DNA of 64,000 nucleotides, from NCBI RefSeq assembly GCF_011927795.1, contig NZ_JAATJJ010000001.1, positions 558,001 through 622,000 on the forward strand. Reading direction: 5' to 3'. The notes below the pieces were generated by a model that did not search any database, was not told where the DNA came from, and was given only the letters and a program-made list of their open reading frames with translations. The stretch comes from Saonia flava (GTDB taxonomy: Bacteria > Bacteroidota > Bacteroidia > Flavobacteriales > Flavobacteriaceae). How positions within the stretch are numbered: the first letter of the stretch is position 1; every line of letters begins with the position of its first letter. Made by a program: the position numbers and the translations under genes. Below are positions 18,827 to 28,336 of this stretch, piece after piece.

Positions 18827-19372
18827 ATGTCTAACCAAAAAAAATACCTTACAATTCCTATTAGGATATCCCTGTTACTGATTCTTGTAGGAATGCTTTT
18901 TAAAGCGTTACATTGGATACCTGTTTTCACCAATGGCATAATCCTTTGTAGTTTTGTAGCCATAAGTATCTTATACTCATTGCGTTTTTCTAAAAAACAA
19001 ACCAAAGGTTCCATAGCCTATATAAAATTGGTCTTGGTTATTTTTTGGTCTCTAAATGGTATTTTTACCATTCTTCATCTTCCTTACGGAGAAGTTTTTC
19101 AAATAGTGAGTCTTATAGCTTTCCTTTTTTGGACAGCTATGGAAGGAACTAGTTATTTCTTTAATAAAGAAGCCCAGGAAAACAATACGAGCTATCTTTT
19201 ATGGAACGGCATCATGATCTTGGGTGCATTCTCCATTGTATTGGGTACCCTTTTCAGTTTTCTTAATTGGGACTATGCCGTACCTTTATTAGTTTTTGGT
19301 ATTTCATCCGTGGTAGTTTATATTCTAAGAGATGTTTTTGCCCAAAAACAAGAAGGAGAAACTTCTTCCTAG
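18827..19372 (+). CDS. hypothetical inner-membrane protein, 5-6 TM segments
   Basis: This 181-residue protein is almost entirely hydrophobic, with segments at about residues 10-28, 35-50, 65-83, 87-105, 122-145 and 150-167, and a charged tail (FAQKQEGETSS). The stretch MLFKALHWIP resembles a small element of GldL-like and other flavobacterial membrane proteins, which is too little for a function. I do not recognise the family. It is probably co-transcribed with the preceding zinc-ribbon gene. Confidence 0.6.
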   Translation: MSNQKKYLTIPIRISLLLILVGMLFKALHWIPVFTNGIILCSFVAISILYSLRFSKKQTKGSIAYIKLVLVIFWSLNGIFTILHLPYGEVFQIVSLIAFLFWTAMEGTSYFFNKEAQENNTSYLLWNGIMILGAFSIVLGTLFSFLNWDYAVPLLVFGISSVVVYILRDVFAQKQEGETSS

Positions 19373-19547
19373 TCACTATTACTAATTACAAAAATTTGAT
19401 GTCTTAAAAAAATTGCTTCCTAAATTAGAAAGCAACAAGATTATGTACTTCAAATCCATAATATGAAATAACTCAAATTTATCTTTTGAGCCTTCCGTAT
19501 ATTCTCCTTAATTTTTAATATATTTCATTAGACTTCAATGGAATATC

Positions 19548-20807
19548 ATGAAAAAAAGGGACTTTATAAGACATTTGGGAAGTGCAGCGGTTGGGTTGCC
19601 GTTTTTATCTTTTGACATACCTAATAAAAAATCTGAAACCTTTAAACCATACCCAACTAATGATGAGGCATTCTGGAAACGAATTAGAGCAGACTACACC
19701 TTAAAAGAACAGTATATAAATCTTGAAAATGGGTACTACAATATTATCCCCAATCCCACCTTAGAAAAATTTACGGAGCATGTAAAAATGGTTAATAAGG
19801 AGGGTGCATATTATATGCGTACTGTACAGTGGGACAACAAGAAAAAAATGGCATCCAAATTAGCTAATTTTGTTGGATGTAAATCCAATGAGCTGATTAT
19901 TACCCGGAATGCCACAGAATCTTTGGATATGATTATTGCCGGTTTTCCATGGAAAGAAGGTGATGAAGCCATTTATGCATTACAAGATTATGGTTCTATG
20001 GTAGATATGTTTGAGCAAGTTGCCAAAAGACATGGGATTGTAAACAAAGTTGTTTCTGTTCCAAATCATCCAAAATCTGATAGGGAATTGGTTGCATTAT
20101 ATGAAGAACAAATAACCCCCAAGACCAAACTTTTGTTTGTCTCTCACATGATAAACATTACAGGTCATATTCTTCCCATCAGGAAGATATGTGACATGGC
20201 CCATTCATACGGTGTGGATGTTTTGGTAGATGGGGCTCATTGTATTGGCCATTTTGATATTAATATTTCTGAGCTTAATTGTGATTATTATGGCTCCAGT
20301 CTACATAAGTGGTTGAGTACTCCTTTAGGGGTGGGCATGTTGTATATAAACGAGGAAAAAATTTCAAAAATTTGGTCCTTATTGGCAGAGCATGAACGCG
20401 ACCCTGGAGATATAACCAGATTGAACCATACAGGAACTCATCCTGTCCATTCCGATCTGGCCATTGAAAATGCTCTGGAATATTTAAACCTTATCGGAAT
20501 ACAACGAAAAGAGAAAAGAATGCGTTTTTTGCAACGATATTGGTCCGACCAATTAAGGGAAGTAAAAAACATTGTTGTAAATACTCCTATCAATGAACAA
20601 CGAAGTTGTGGTATTGGCAATGTAGGGATAGCCGGACTTGAACCAACAGAACTTGCCAAAATACTTTTGAATGAATTTCAAATTTATACAGTTGGGGTAA
20701 ATTGGAAAAATGTGGTTGGGTGTAGAATCACTCCCAATGTCTATACAACTACAAAAGAACTGGACCATTTTGTTTCATCTATGAAAACCATAGCAGCAAG
20801 GGTTTAA
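19548..20807 (+). CDS. exported class V aminotransferase-fold PLP enzyme (isopenicillin-N-epimerase-like)
   Basis: This 419-residue protein has a class V PLP core. The cofactor Lys is in YGSSLHKWLSTPLGVGM near residue 250, the PLP Asp region is DVLVDGAHCIGHFD, and ITRNATESLDMIIAG lies in the N-terminal half. The first ~25 residues (MKKRDFIRHLGSAAVGLPFL) resemble a Tat signal with KR rather than RR, a form common for Bacteroidota exported enzymes. Export with bound cofactor would require Tat. Substrate is unknown. The gene stands alone after a 175-base gap and is followed 76 bases later by an M20 peptidase. Confidence 0.82.
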   Translation: MKKRDFIRHLGSAAVGLPFLSFDIPNKKSETFKPYPTNDEAFWKRIRADYTLKEQYINLENGYYNIIPNPTLEKFTEHVKMVNKEGAYYMRTVQWDNKKKMASKLANFVGCKSNELIITRNATESLDMIIAGFPWKEGDEAIYALQDYGSMVDMFEQVAKRHGIVNKVVSVPNHPKSDRELVALYEEQITPKTKLLFVSHMINITGHILPIRKICDMAHSYGVDVLVDGAHCIGHFDINISELNCDYYGSSLHKWLSTPLGVGMLYINEEKISKIWSLLAEHERDPGDITRLNHTGTHPVHSDLAIENALEYLNLIGIQRKEKRMRFLQRYWSDQLREVKNIVVNTPINEQRSCGIGNVGIAGLEPTELAKILLNEFQIYTVGVNWKNVVGCRITPNVYTTTKELDHFVSSMKTIAARV

Positions 20808-20883
20808 AGGGTTATCCTAATTTTCTATATCTTGTAATTTAAAACAACCAACTAAGTAAAACCAACTCCTATAACTAACTCAA

Positions 20884-22311
20884 ATGAAAAAAATCTTATA
20901 CTTCCTATTGGCTATTATTTTATTAATAGCTGCAGTTCTGTTATTCAACACACTTAGATTAACTTCCAAACAAGTAGCTTCTGAACCTATTAAAGAATTA
21001 AATATTACAGATAATGTGTTCCAGAACCTTTCTCAGGCGGTTTCTTACCCCACAATATCTTTTAGTGAAGAATCAATACCTGATTCTACCGCCTTCAATG
21101 GATTTCATCAATTTTTGGATAGTACCTTCCCTTTGATACGTAAAAATCTTTCCCTGGAAAAAATTAGCGAATATAGTCTTCTATATAAATGGGAAGGAAC
21201 TGATTCTTCCAAAAAACCCATTATTTTAATGTCACACCAAGACGTTGTGCCAGTAGATGAGCCTACACTGGAAAATTGGGAAGCAGGCCCATTCGAAGGA
21301 AAAATTTCCAATACCCATATTATAGGGAGAGGAACAATGGATGATAAAAGTTCTTTAATTGCCGTAATGGAATCTGTAGAAAAATTGTTGCAAGAATCAT
21401 TCGCCCCATCCCAAACCATCTATCTGGCGTTTGGCCATGATGAAGAAGTTGGCGGTAAAAATGGAGCAGCCCAAATTGCCGCTCATTTAAAGAAAAAAGG
21501 GATTCATGCAGCCATGACCTTAGATGAAGGTGGTTTTCTTGCAGATGGTATGATTCCAGGAATAGAAAAATCAGTGGCCATGGTCAATCTTGCAGAAAAA
21601 GGGTTTGCGTCTTTTCGTCTTATTGTTGAAACTGAAGGAGGGCATAGTTCCCAACCTCCGCGAGAGAATACTATTGGTATGTTGGCACAGGCCATAGTGG
21701 ACTTAGAAAGCAATCAATTGCCCTATAAGCTAGAAAAACCTGTGGACTATCAATTGGAATACATTGGAGCTGAACTATCATTTTTTAAAAAAATGGCCTT
21801 TGCCAATCCATGGTTGTTTAAAAAGCCCATTTTAAAAGCCCTAAATGCACATACCACCACGGCGCCCACAATCATAGGTGGTGGAGTAAAGAACAATGTA
21901 ATACCTACAGTTGCAGAAGCCACTATTAACTTTAGGATTCTGCCTGGGGAAAGCATTGAATCTGTTAAAAAGCATATTGAAGAAACCATAAGTGATAAAA
22001 TTAAGGTAGAGCCTGTTGGTTTTCTGACTAATCCTTCCCCTGTTTCAAAAATTGATTCTGACGCTTACAAAACTTTGGAAAAAACAATACGTTCTGTATT
22101 TCCAGAAGCCTTAGTGGTTCCCGGACTTGTGGGCGGTGGTACAGATGCCCGGTATTTTTATGATATTTCTGATGATGTATACCGCTTTTATCCCATGCGC
22201 ATTAATGCCGATAATATGAAAGGCTTTCATGGTATCGATGAAAAAATAACCAAGGAGAACTACAAGGAAATTATTGCATTCACCTATAATTTGATTAAGA
22301 AATTTGGTTGA
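20884..22311 (+). CDS. M20-family metallopeptidase (carboxypeptidase-S-like), membrane-anchored
   Basis: This 475-residue protein begins with a signal anchor (residues ~4-24), so the enzyme domain faces the periplasm. The two-zinc ligands are visible: SHQDVVPVD, RGTMDDKS, GHDEEVGGKNG and, at the end, FHGIDEKI. GGTDARYF is also typical. The M20F/CPS1-like branch hydrolyses peptides or N-acyl amino acids. It is the last rightward gene here, and its stop is 29 bases from the convergent yifB stop. Confidence 0.88.
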   Translation: MKKILYFLLAIILLIAAVLLFNTLRLTSKQVASEPIKELNITDNVFQNLSQAVSYPTISFSEESIPDSTAFNGFHQFLDSTFPLIRKNLSLEKISEYSLLYKWEGTDSSKKPIILMSHQDVVPVDEPTLENWEAGPFEGKISNTHIIGRGTMDDKSSLIAVMESVEKLLQESFAPSQTIYLAFGHDEEVGGKNGAAQIAAHLKKKGIHAAMTLDEGGFLADGMIPGIEKSVAMVNLAEKGFASFRLIVETEGGHSSQPPRENTIGMLAQAIVDLESNQLPYKLEKPVDYQLEYIGAELSFFKKMAFANPWLFKKPILKALNAHTTTAPTIIGGGVKNNVIPTVAEATINFRILPGESIESVKKHIEETISDKIKVEPVGFLTNPSPVSKIDSDAYKTLEKTIRSVFPEALVVPGLVGGGTDARYFYDISDDVYRFYPMRINADNMKGFHGIDEKITKENYKEIIAFTYNLIKKFG

Positions 22312-22340
22312 ATATGATATGAGAAGCTTAGTTGGAATAT

Positions 22341-23876
22341 TTATCCCAACCAACCTTCCCTATCCAAACTACGGTATTGTATGGCCTCGCTAATGTGATT
22401 ACCACTAACATTTGGCGCGTTCTCCAAATCGGCAATGGTACGTGCCACTTTTAGAATACGGTCATAGGCCCTAGCAGAAAGGTTTAAACGTTCCATGGCA
22501 TTTTTAAGTAATTCTTTGGAAGCGTCATCCAACCTACAGTATTCCCGTATCTGTTTGGTGTTCATCTGTGCATTGTAATGCACACTGTCCATTTCCTTAA
22601 ATCGTGTAGTTTGTTTTTCCCGCGCTGCAGTCACCCTTTTTCTAATATCCACACTACTTTCCCCTTTTCTATCTTCAGAGAGTTTTTCAAAGGGTACTGG
22701 TGTTACCTCTATATGAATGTCTATTCTATCCAGTAAGGGCCCTGAAATTTTACTCAGATACCGTTGCATTTCCATGGGCGAAGAAGTCACGGGAGCATCT
22801 GGGTCGTTAAAATAACCACTGGGACTTGGGTTCATGCTTGCCACCAGCATAAAACTACTGGGATAGGTTACGGTAAACCTGGCACGGGAAATAGTTACTT
22901 CCCTGTCCTCCAAAGGCTGTCTCATTACTTCCAATACGCCCCTTTTAAATTCTGGCAACTCATCCAAAAATAAAACCCCATTGTGTGAAAGAGAGATTTC
23001 TCCCGGTTGGGGATACGCGCCCCCACCAACCAAAGCAACATCACTAATGGTGTGATGAGGGCTTCGAAAAGGTCTTTGGCTCATTAACCCCATATTCTTT
23101 ACCTTGCCAACCACGCTATGTATTTTGGTGGTTTCCAAGGCTTCGTGCAAAGTCATTGGAGGTAAAATAGAAGGCAAACGTTTGGCCAGCATTGTTTTTC
23201 CCGCTCCTGGAGGACCAATCAATATAATATTATGTCCTCCTGCAGCTGCAATTTCCATACAGCGCTTTATACTTTCTTGACCTTTTACATCAGAAAAATC
23301 AAACTCAGGAAAATCCAAATTTTTATAAAACTCGGCACGGGTATCAATTATGGTTCTCTCTAGCTCCGCTCCCTTATCAAAATAATCAATTACTTCCTTT
23401 ATATTCTCAACTCCATATACTTCCAAATCACCCACAATTGCAGCTTCCTTGGCATTTTCTTTGGGAAGGATAAATCCTTTAAAACCTTCTTGTTGTGCTT
23501 TTATGGCAATGGGCAACGCACCCTTTATGGGCTGTAAGCTACCGTCCAAGGAAAGTTCTCCCATAATAATATACTTCTCTATGTTTTCTGATTGAATTTG
23601 GTCAGAAGCGGATAAAATCCCCAATGCCAGGGTAAGGTCATAAGCAGAACCTTCCTTGCGCATGTCCGCAGGAGCCATGTTGATTGTGATTTTCTTCCCT
23701 GGGATTTTATACCCATTATTTTGAAGTGCAGCCGCAATACGATAATTACTTTCCTTTATGGCGTTGTCCGGGAGTCCCACTAAATGATAACCAATGCCCT
23801 TGTCAATGTTCACCTCAACTGTAATAGTTTCCGCTTCTACGCCAAATACAGCACTACCATAAATTTTTGTAAGCAT
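22341..23876 (-). CDS. comM: YifB/ComM-family Mg-chelatase-like AAA+ ATPase
   Basis: This 511-residue protein has an N-terminal Lon-substrate-like (ChlI) domain over residues ~1-165, then an AAA+ module with Walker A IGPPGAGKTMLAKRLPS and Walker B GVLFLDELPEFKR. A C-terminal Mg_chelatase_C domain ends the protein. In Vibrio, ComM is a hexameric helicase that promotes branch migration during natural transformation; the flavobacterial function is inferred from homology. It is the last gene of the leftward run, 56 bases after the MG2/plug gene. Confidence 0.93.
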   Translation of the reverse strand: MLTKIYGSAVFGVEAETITVEVNIDKGIGYHLVGLPDNAIKESNYRIAAALQNNGYKIPGKKITINMAPADMRKEGSAYDLTLALGILSASDQIQSENIEKYIIMGELSLDGSLQPIKGALPIAIKAQQEGFKGFILPKENAKEAAIVGDLEVYGVENIKEVIDYFDKGAELERTIIDTRAEFYKNLDFPEFDFSDVKGQESIKRCMEIAAAGGHNIILIGPPGAGKTMLAKRLPSILPPMTLHEALETTKIHSVVGKVKNMGLMSQRPFRSPHHTISDVALVGGGAYPQPGEISLSHNGVLFLDELPEFKRGVLEVMRQPLEDREVTISRARFTVTYPSSFMLVASMNPSPSGYFNDPDAPVTSSPMEMQRYLSKISGPLLDRIDIHIEVTPVPFEKLSEDRKGESSVDIRKRVTAAREKQTTRFKEMDSVHYNAQMNTKQIREYCRLDDASKELLKNAMERLNLSARAYDRILKVARTIADLENAPNVSGNHISEAIQYRSLDREGWLG

Positions 23877-23932
23877 AAAAAAGTTTATGGGTAAAAATAA
23901 GGTTTATTTTAAACTGATAAAATATACGGAAT

Positions 23933-25711
23933 CTACTCCACAACAAATGTCTGTGTTAGGGTAAGTGGTTTGCCATAGGTTGTAAAGCCATTTAAGGTAA
24001 TTTCATAAACACCAGAAATATCTGAAGTATAAAATTCAAAAACCTGGTTACTATTGTCTACAGTAAAGTTAGGGTTCCAATATAGCTGATTTCTATAATC
24101 TGGTATATGTTTATATTTCTCCATGGACATTTCATCATATGACTGATTATAATATCTTTTAGGTACCTCTGCCTTAAATAGTTCAAGGCTTTCTATATTT
24201 TCATTGGTCAATATTCCTTCTAGGCCCACTCCCTTCTTTGTCTCAATATAAATCATTCCCTTGTATTCCTTTCCTGCAAATACAAACTTTTCCCTAACCA
24301 GGCTAATGGTTTCCACCAAATTAGAATCGAACTCCATTAACTTTTCCACATTTTGAACCATTAATCCATTTACCAAAAACACAGGCGGAAAATCAACGTA
24401 GTCTGTGTAATTGTTTTCATAATCTTCTCTTACCCAAGCCGTTAATTTTCCATCTTGCCTTTTTACTCCCACATTCTCCACTACTTCTATAAGGCTTTCC
24501 CTTACTGTAGGAAATCTTGTGTATTCGTCCAAAATAAACACATCTGGAATACTTCCATTAAATGGCACTCCATACTCCATACTAATAATGGTGTCCTGTT
24601 TTATTTGGAAATATGCATTTTCTATTTGGTTATAAATACTACGTTTTACAATACTTTTTTCCATCTCTGGATTTATTTCCAATGTAGGAAATTGCAATTT
24701 TGAGTATTCTATATTGGGTTTAGAAAGAGGTTTAACTTCAAAATTCTCGGAATTATTTCCCATTAATTGAAAAAAGGCATTTTCTGCGCTTTGCTCCTTT
24801 TTAAAATAGCTATAAAAAATACCATTCTCAGTTGTATTAACCGCCCTTAGAACAAAGTCCTTTCCTGGCAAGGAAATAGCAACCGACTGGTTTGCCATTA
24901 CTTCTTTGGTTTCTGCATTCCATACTTGTCCTGCCAACAATTCCCCTGTTTGCTCAGGAATTATGATACTATCATTTATTTTTTGGGGGATTGTTCTTTT
25001 AAGGTTTGGATATTTTTTTGCAAAATTCACAGATGTATGCTCCCTTACTTTAATTAGTTCTTCCTTCTTCCGTACGGACAAAGAATAGTTTCCATATCCC
25101 AAAGCACTCTTGTAATTCTTAAGTCCCAGAATAATTTTATCCCTTGTGGTGAACCTTTTTTTATTCAATGTATATGCAAAAGTAGAATCTACAAATTCGG
25201 GTGTCTTACCGTTCTCTTCCTTTACAATATCCTTTTTGTCCATATTAGCAGCAATCCCGTTATTAGGCTGGTTATTCTGATACGGGTTTACAATTGCTAC
25301 ATCAGTAGAAAAAAGCTGTTTTATGCCTCCATTGAGCATCCATCTTGTATAACCCAGTAATTTATAACTACCAGAAGGTAAAGAAGCCGGTACAAAAAAA
25401 TCGCCCTGCCCCCTTCCTTGGTCCAAGATAATCTTATGCTCAAAAACTATATTTTTATCACTATCAATTAATTCAACATATCCTATTTTACTAATATTGC
25501 TCAATCTATAGGTGCTGGCATTAATATTATAGATACTGTAATAGAGGTACTCTCCTGGGAAGAACAAGGGACTATTTACATGTATGTACATGGTTTCCAT
25601 GGAGGTCTGTTGCAAGCTTCTAAGCTCATCGGCATTTTCAATACGTACTTGCCCGGACAAACACAATGTTTGCAATAGAATAAGGAAAACTATGAGATTC
25701 TTCATTTGCAC
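23933..25711 (-). CDS. exported MG2-domain protein with a barrel-less TonB plug-like domain
   Basis: This 592-residue protein starts with a Sec signal (residues ~1-20). An N-terminal MG2/macroglobulin-like domain follows (MYIHVNSPLFFPGEYLYYSI and DFFVPASLPSGSYKLLGYTR). Around residues 441-493 it reads PPVFLVNGLMVQNVEKLMEF and later GMIYIETKKG, which matches the fold signature of a TonB receptor plug, but no 22-strand barrel follows. The C-terminus (LYWNPNF, then FYTSDISGVYEIT) is a beta-rich domain often seen with such proteins. It lies 11 bases after the second DUF4249 gene and closes the receptor operon. Function is unknown. Confidence 0.75.
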   Translation of the reverse strand: MQMKNLIVFLILLQTLCLSGQVRIENADELRSLQQTSMETMYIHVNSPLFFPGEYLYYSIYNINASTYRLSNISKIGYVELIDSDKNIVFEHKIILDQGRGQGDFFVPASLPSGSYKLLGYTRWMLNGGIKQLFSTDVAIVNPYQNNQPNNGIAANMDKKDIVKEENGKTPEFVDSTFAYTLNKKRFTTRDKIILGLKNYKSALGYGNYSLSVRKKEELIKVREHTSVNFAKKYPNLKRTIPQKINDSIIIPEQTGELLAGQVWNAETKEVMANQSVAISLPGKDFVLRAVNTTENGIFYSYFKKEQSAENAFFQLMGNNSENFEVKPLSKPNIEYSKLQFPTLEINPEMEKSIVKRSIYNQIENAYFQIKQDTIISMEYGVPFNGSIPDVFILDEYTRFPTVRESLIEVVENVGVKRQDGKLTAWVREDYENNYTDYVDFPPVFLVNGLMVQNVEKLMEFDSNLVETISLVREKFVFAGKEYKGMIYIETKKGVGLEGILTNENIESLELFKAEVPKRYYNQSYDEMSMEKYKHIPDYRNQLYWNPNFTVDNSNQVFEFYTSDISGVYEITLNGFTTYGKPLTLTQTFVVE

Positions 25712-25722
25712 TATAATTTAGT

Positions 25723-27003
25723 TTAGTCAACCCAAAATTCAGGTTCAATATTACTACCCAATGTCGTGCAATCACCGCATTCACTTGGGGTTATTAAATA
25801 GGGTCCTGGACATGTTCCGATATTGCTTCCATTTTCACCATCATAATTTATAATACCTGCGTGAATGCTTTCTATGATAGATAATGGGCAAGGATTGGGA
25901 TCCGAAGGACCTGAATAACAATACGACACATGCTCTAATGGTGCAGAATGGAAACTATCACAGTTATATGGGTTTGTTGGTAAATCCTCTCCCGCAAAAA
26001 AGTCTTCATAATTAAAGAATAATCTTTTTTCAGTAACCGAGGTTACTTCAAAATACCCTAAAGTAGTGGCTTCGCTATTTCCAATTTGGTGCACATTGCT
26101 ATTAAGCAAGCCGGGTTGAATTTGGGAGAAAATATTCCCTGATTCAGAAAATTTACCAAGGCGATCATAATATGAGTAGGCTTCTGCAGACTGTACATAT
26201 TGTTTTACCAAAATACTGTACCTGTGTGTTAATATATAATCGTCCCTACCAATAAATCTAATGGGAAACCTTATGAGTTTATCAGAAACAAGGTTTTCAC
26301 TACTTGCCTGAATTATTGAATTTGAAGCAACGGTATTGTAGCACACTCTATTTTGTACTTCCCTAGGCACAATTTCCAAGTCATAGGTAATAGTAGGAAG
26401 TGCGCAGGGATCATAATTGGTTAGTTTAAAGTCATACTGGTTCCAATTCTCCGCTATTATCTTATACGTTTCCTCATACTCGTACTTATAATATTTGGAT
26501 GCACTTGTCGAGTCATCATTGTCAATGAATATGGACATGCCCTCTACTCCCAAATCGTTTGTAATACGTTCTGCATAAAGATTGGTGATTTCTGATGTAC
26601 CAACAATACTCATTTCATCAGATGTATATGATTCCCCATTCACTGTATTTATCTCTAAGCGATATGTTTTCCCCTCTTCTGCAGAAAAGGGGTTGCTAGA
26701 TACATAGGTTCCAGGTTCAGATTCAAAAAAAGAGTATGTGGTGGCCTCGCTGTCTACTATGGACACCTCTGCATTTCTTTCAAAAGGGGGTACCGTATCA
26801 TTCTCAAAACTGGATGCCCTACTCAACAGTACCTGCTGTTGTTTTATCTCGTTAGTGATAGAAGCCTCCACCACTAGGACATTTTCAAAATCCTGAGTCT
26901 GTACTTGTACACTTTCGGGTTCTATCTCCTCTATACAATTACATAGGATGACGCCTAATAAGGCAATTAAACAAGTTTGTATGTATCTTCTTTTTTCTTT
27001 CAT
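25723..27003 (-). CDS. DUF4249 lipoprotein (second tandem copy)
   Basis: This protein is 426 residues from the preferred start MKEKRRYIQTCL. That start leaves a 2-base gap after the upstream gene, the same as at the receptor junction, and aligns with the MNEKRR start of the paralogue; a Met six codons upstream would overlap that gene. The signal region ends in a lipobox-like LCNC followed by IEEIEPE, so it is probably an outer-membrane lipoprotein. DUF4249 proteins are beta-rich, Bacteroidota-specific and of unknown function, usually next to TonB receptors. The C-terminal ECGDCTTLGSNIEPEFW is shared with the neighbour. Confidence 0.88.
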   Translation of the reverse strand: MKEKRRYIQTCLIALLGVILCNCIEEIEPESVQVQTQDFENVLVVEASITNEIKQQQVLLSRASSFENDTVPPFERNAEVSIVDSEATTYSFFESEPGTYVSSNPFSAEEGKTYRLEINTVNGESYTSDEMSIVGTSEITNLYAERITNDLGVEGMSIFIDNDDSTSASKYYKYEYEETYKIIAENWNQYDFKLTNYDPCALPTITYDLEIVPREVQNRVCYNTVASNSIIQASSENLVSDKLIRFPIRFIGRDDYILTHRYSILVKQYVQSAEAYSYYDRLGKFSESGNIFSQIQPGLLNSNVHQIGNSEATTLGYFEVTSVTEKRLFFNYEDFFAGEDLPTNPYNCDSFHSAPLEHVSYCYSGPSDPNPCPLSIIESIHAGIINYDGENGSNIGTCPGPYLITPSECGDCTTLGSNIEPEFWVD

Positions 27004-27005
27004 AG

Positions 27006-28334
27006 TTACTCTTCTATCCAAAACTCTGGTACTACATTACTCCCCAAGGTGGTACAGTCCCCGCAAATATTTGGGGTAAAAATATGGGGCCCTGGACAAG
27101 CTCCCAAACCAATATCATTATCCGAAACATAAGATATCAAATCCATGTTCACTCTTTCAATGACAGATTGAGGGCAAGAGTTCATTGACAGTCCGGAAAA
27201 GCAAAATGAAACATGGGATTCTGGTGCCGAAAGCAAATTGTCACAATTAAAAACATATGGCGGCAAAGGCTCATTGGGGAAAAAGTCCTCGTAATTAAAG
27301 AACAACCTTCTTTCCGTTACGGAAGCCACTTCAAAATAGCCCAAAACATTGTCCCCCAAATCATTTTTGTTGACAATATTGCCATTGAGCAAACCGGGCT
27401 GTATTTGTGAAAACAAGGACCCTGTCTGCGAAAACTTCTCCAATCTATTGTAATAGGAATAAGCCGGTGCCGATTGCACAAATTGCTTCGCCAATATACT
27501 ATATCTATAGGTTAAGATATAATCATTCCTGTTTATAAACCGTATAGGGAATCGCAAAACCTTGTTTTCCGACAACTCCACTGTACTGTTCTGTATTATG
27601 GTATTGGAATCAACAGTATTGTAACATACCCGCTCTTCCTCCTCCCTTGGGATAATCTCCAAATCATAGGTGGGTACCGGTAATGCGCAGGGCTCATAAT
27701 TAGAAAGCTTAAAATCCATTGGCGCCCAATTTGGCGCTATAATCTTATAGGATTCTTCATAGGTATAACGATAAAACTGGCTATCCCCCTGAACCTCCTC
27801 ACTATTTATATAAATGGACATACCCTCTTCCCCAAGGTCATTTATTATGCGCTCCGCATATAAATCCGTGATTTGGGAAATCCCTGCAATCGACATCTCA
27901 TTGGAAATATATTGTTCCCCGTCCTTGGTGGTAATTTCCAAATGATAGTTCTTGCCCAGTTCCGCTTGGAACGGTTGCAGGGACATATAGGTCCCAGACA
28001 CCACTTCTTCAAAATCAAATTTATTTCCCAATTCGTCCAAAATCATTACACTCGCATTTTCTTCCGTGTCCACCCCTACCCCTTTATTATAGTTTATAGG
28101 TGTGGCAGGATCATAAATTGTATCCGTTATTATATCCAACCTATTTGTAGCACGGCTCAACAATACCCTTTGCTTTTTCATTTCATTGGTCAAAACGGCT
28201 TCCACTACCAATACATCATCAAAATCATTAGTATCCAGTCTCTCCAGTTCCAATTCTTCTATGCACCCCACAAGAAAAACACATGGGATAAATAAGAAAA
28301 TTAAAGAACATTCGCATCTCCTTTTTTCATTCAT
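27006..28334 (-). CDS. DUF4249 lipoprotein (first tandem copy)
   Basis: This 442-residue protein has a clear lipobox, FLVGC near residue 24, followed by acidic residues (IEELELE). It is homologous along its length to the next gene: YAERIINDLGEEGMSIY against YAERITNDLGVEGMSIF, NRNDYILTYRYSILAKQFVQ against GRDDYILTHRYSILVKQYVQ, and CGDCTTLGSN at the end. It starts 2 bases after the TonB receptor stop. By analogy with SusC/SusD pairs it may be a surface lipoprotein of the receptor complex; that is inference. Confidence 0.9.
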   Translation of the reverse strand: MNEKRRCECSLIFLFIPCVFLVGCIEELELERLDTNDFDDVLVVEAVLTNEMKKQRVLLSRATNRLDIITDTIYDPATPINYNKGVGVDTEENASVMILDELGNKFDFEEVVSGTYMSLQPFQAELGKNYHLEITTKDGEQYISNEMSIAGISQITDLYAERIINDLGEEGMSIYINSEEVQGDSQFYRYTYEESYKIIAPNWAPMDFKLSNYEPCALPVPTYDLEIIPREEEERVCYNTVDSNTIIQNSTVELSENKVLRFPIRFINRNDYILTYRYSILAKQFVQSAPAYSYYNRLEKFSQTGSLFSQIQPGLLNGNIVNKNDLGDNVLGYFEVASVTERRLFFNYEDFFPNEPLPPYVFNCDNLLSAPESHVSFCFSGLSMNSCPQSVIERVNMDLISYVSDNDIGLGACPGPHIFTPNICGDCTTLGSNVVPEFWIEE

Positions 28335-28336
28335 AC

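Noticed and set aside
27004-27021. Upstream Met for the second DUF4249 gene
   Set aside because: It would overlap the first copy by 16 bases; the internal Met aligns with the paralogue and gives the same 2-base spacing as the other junction.
27873-28295. 140-codon plus-strand ORF
   Set aside because: Antisense to the first DUF4249 lipoprotein gene; no domain or start context.
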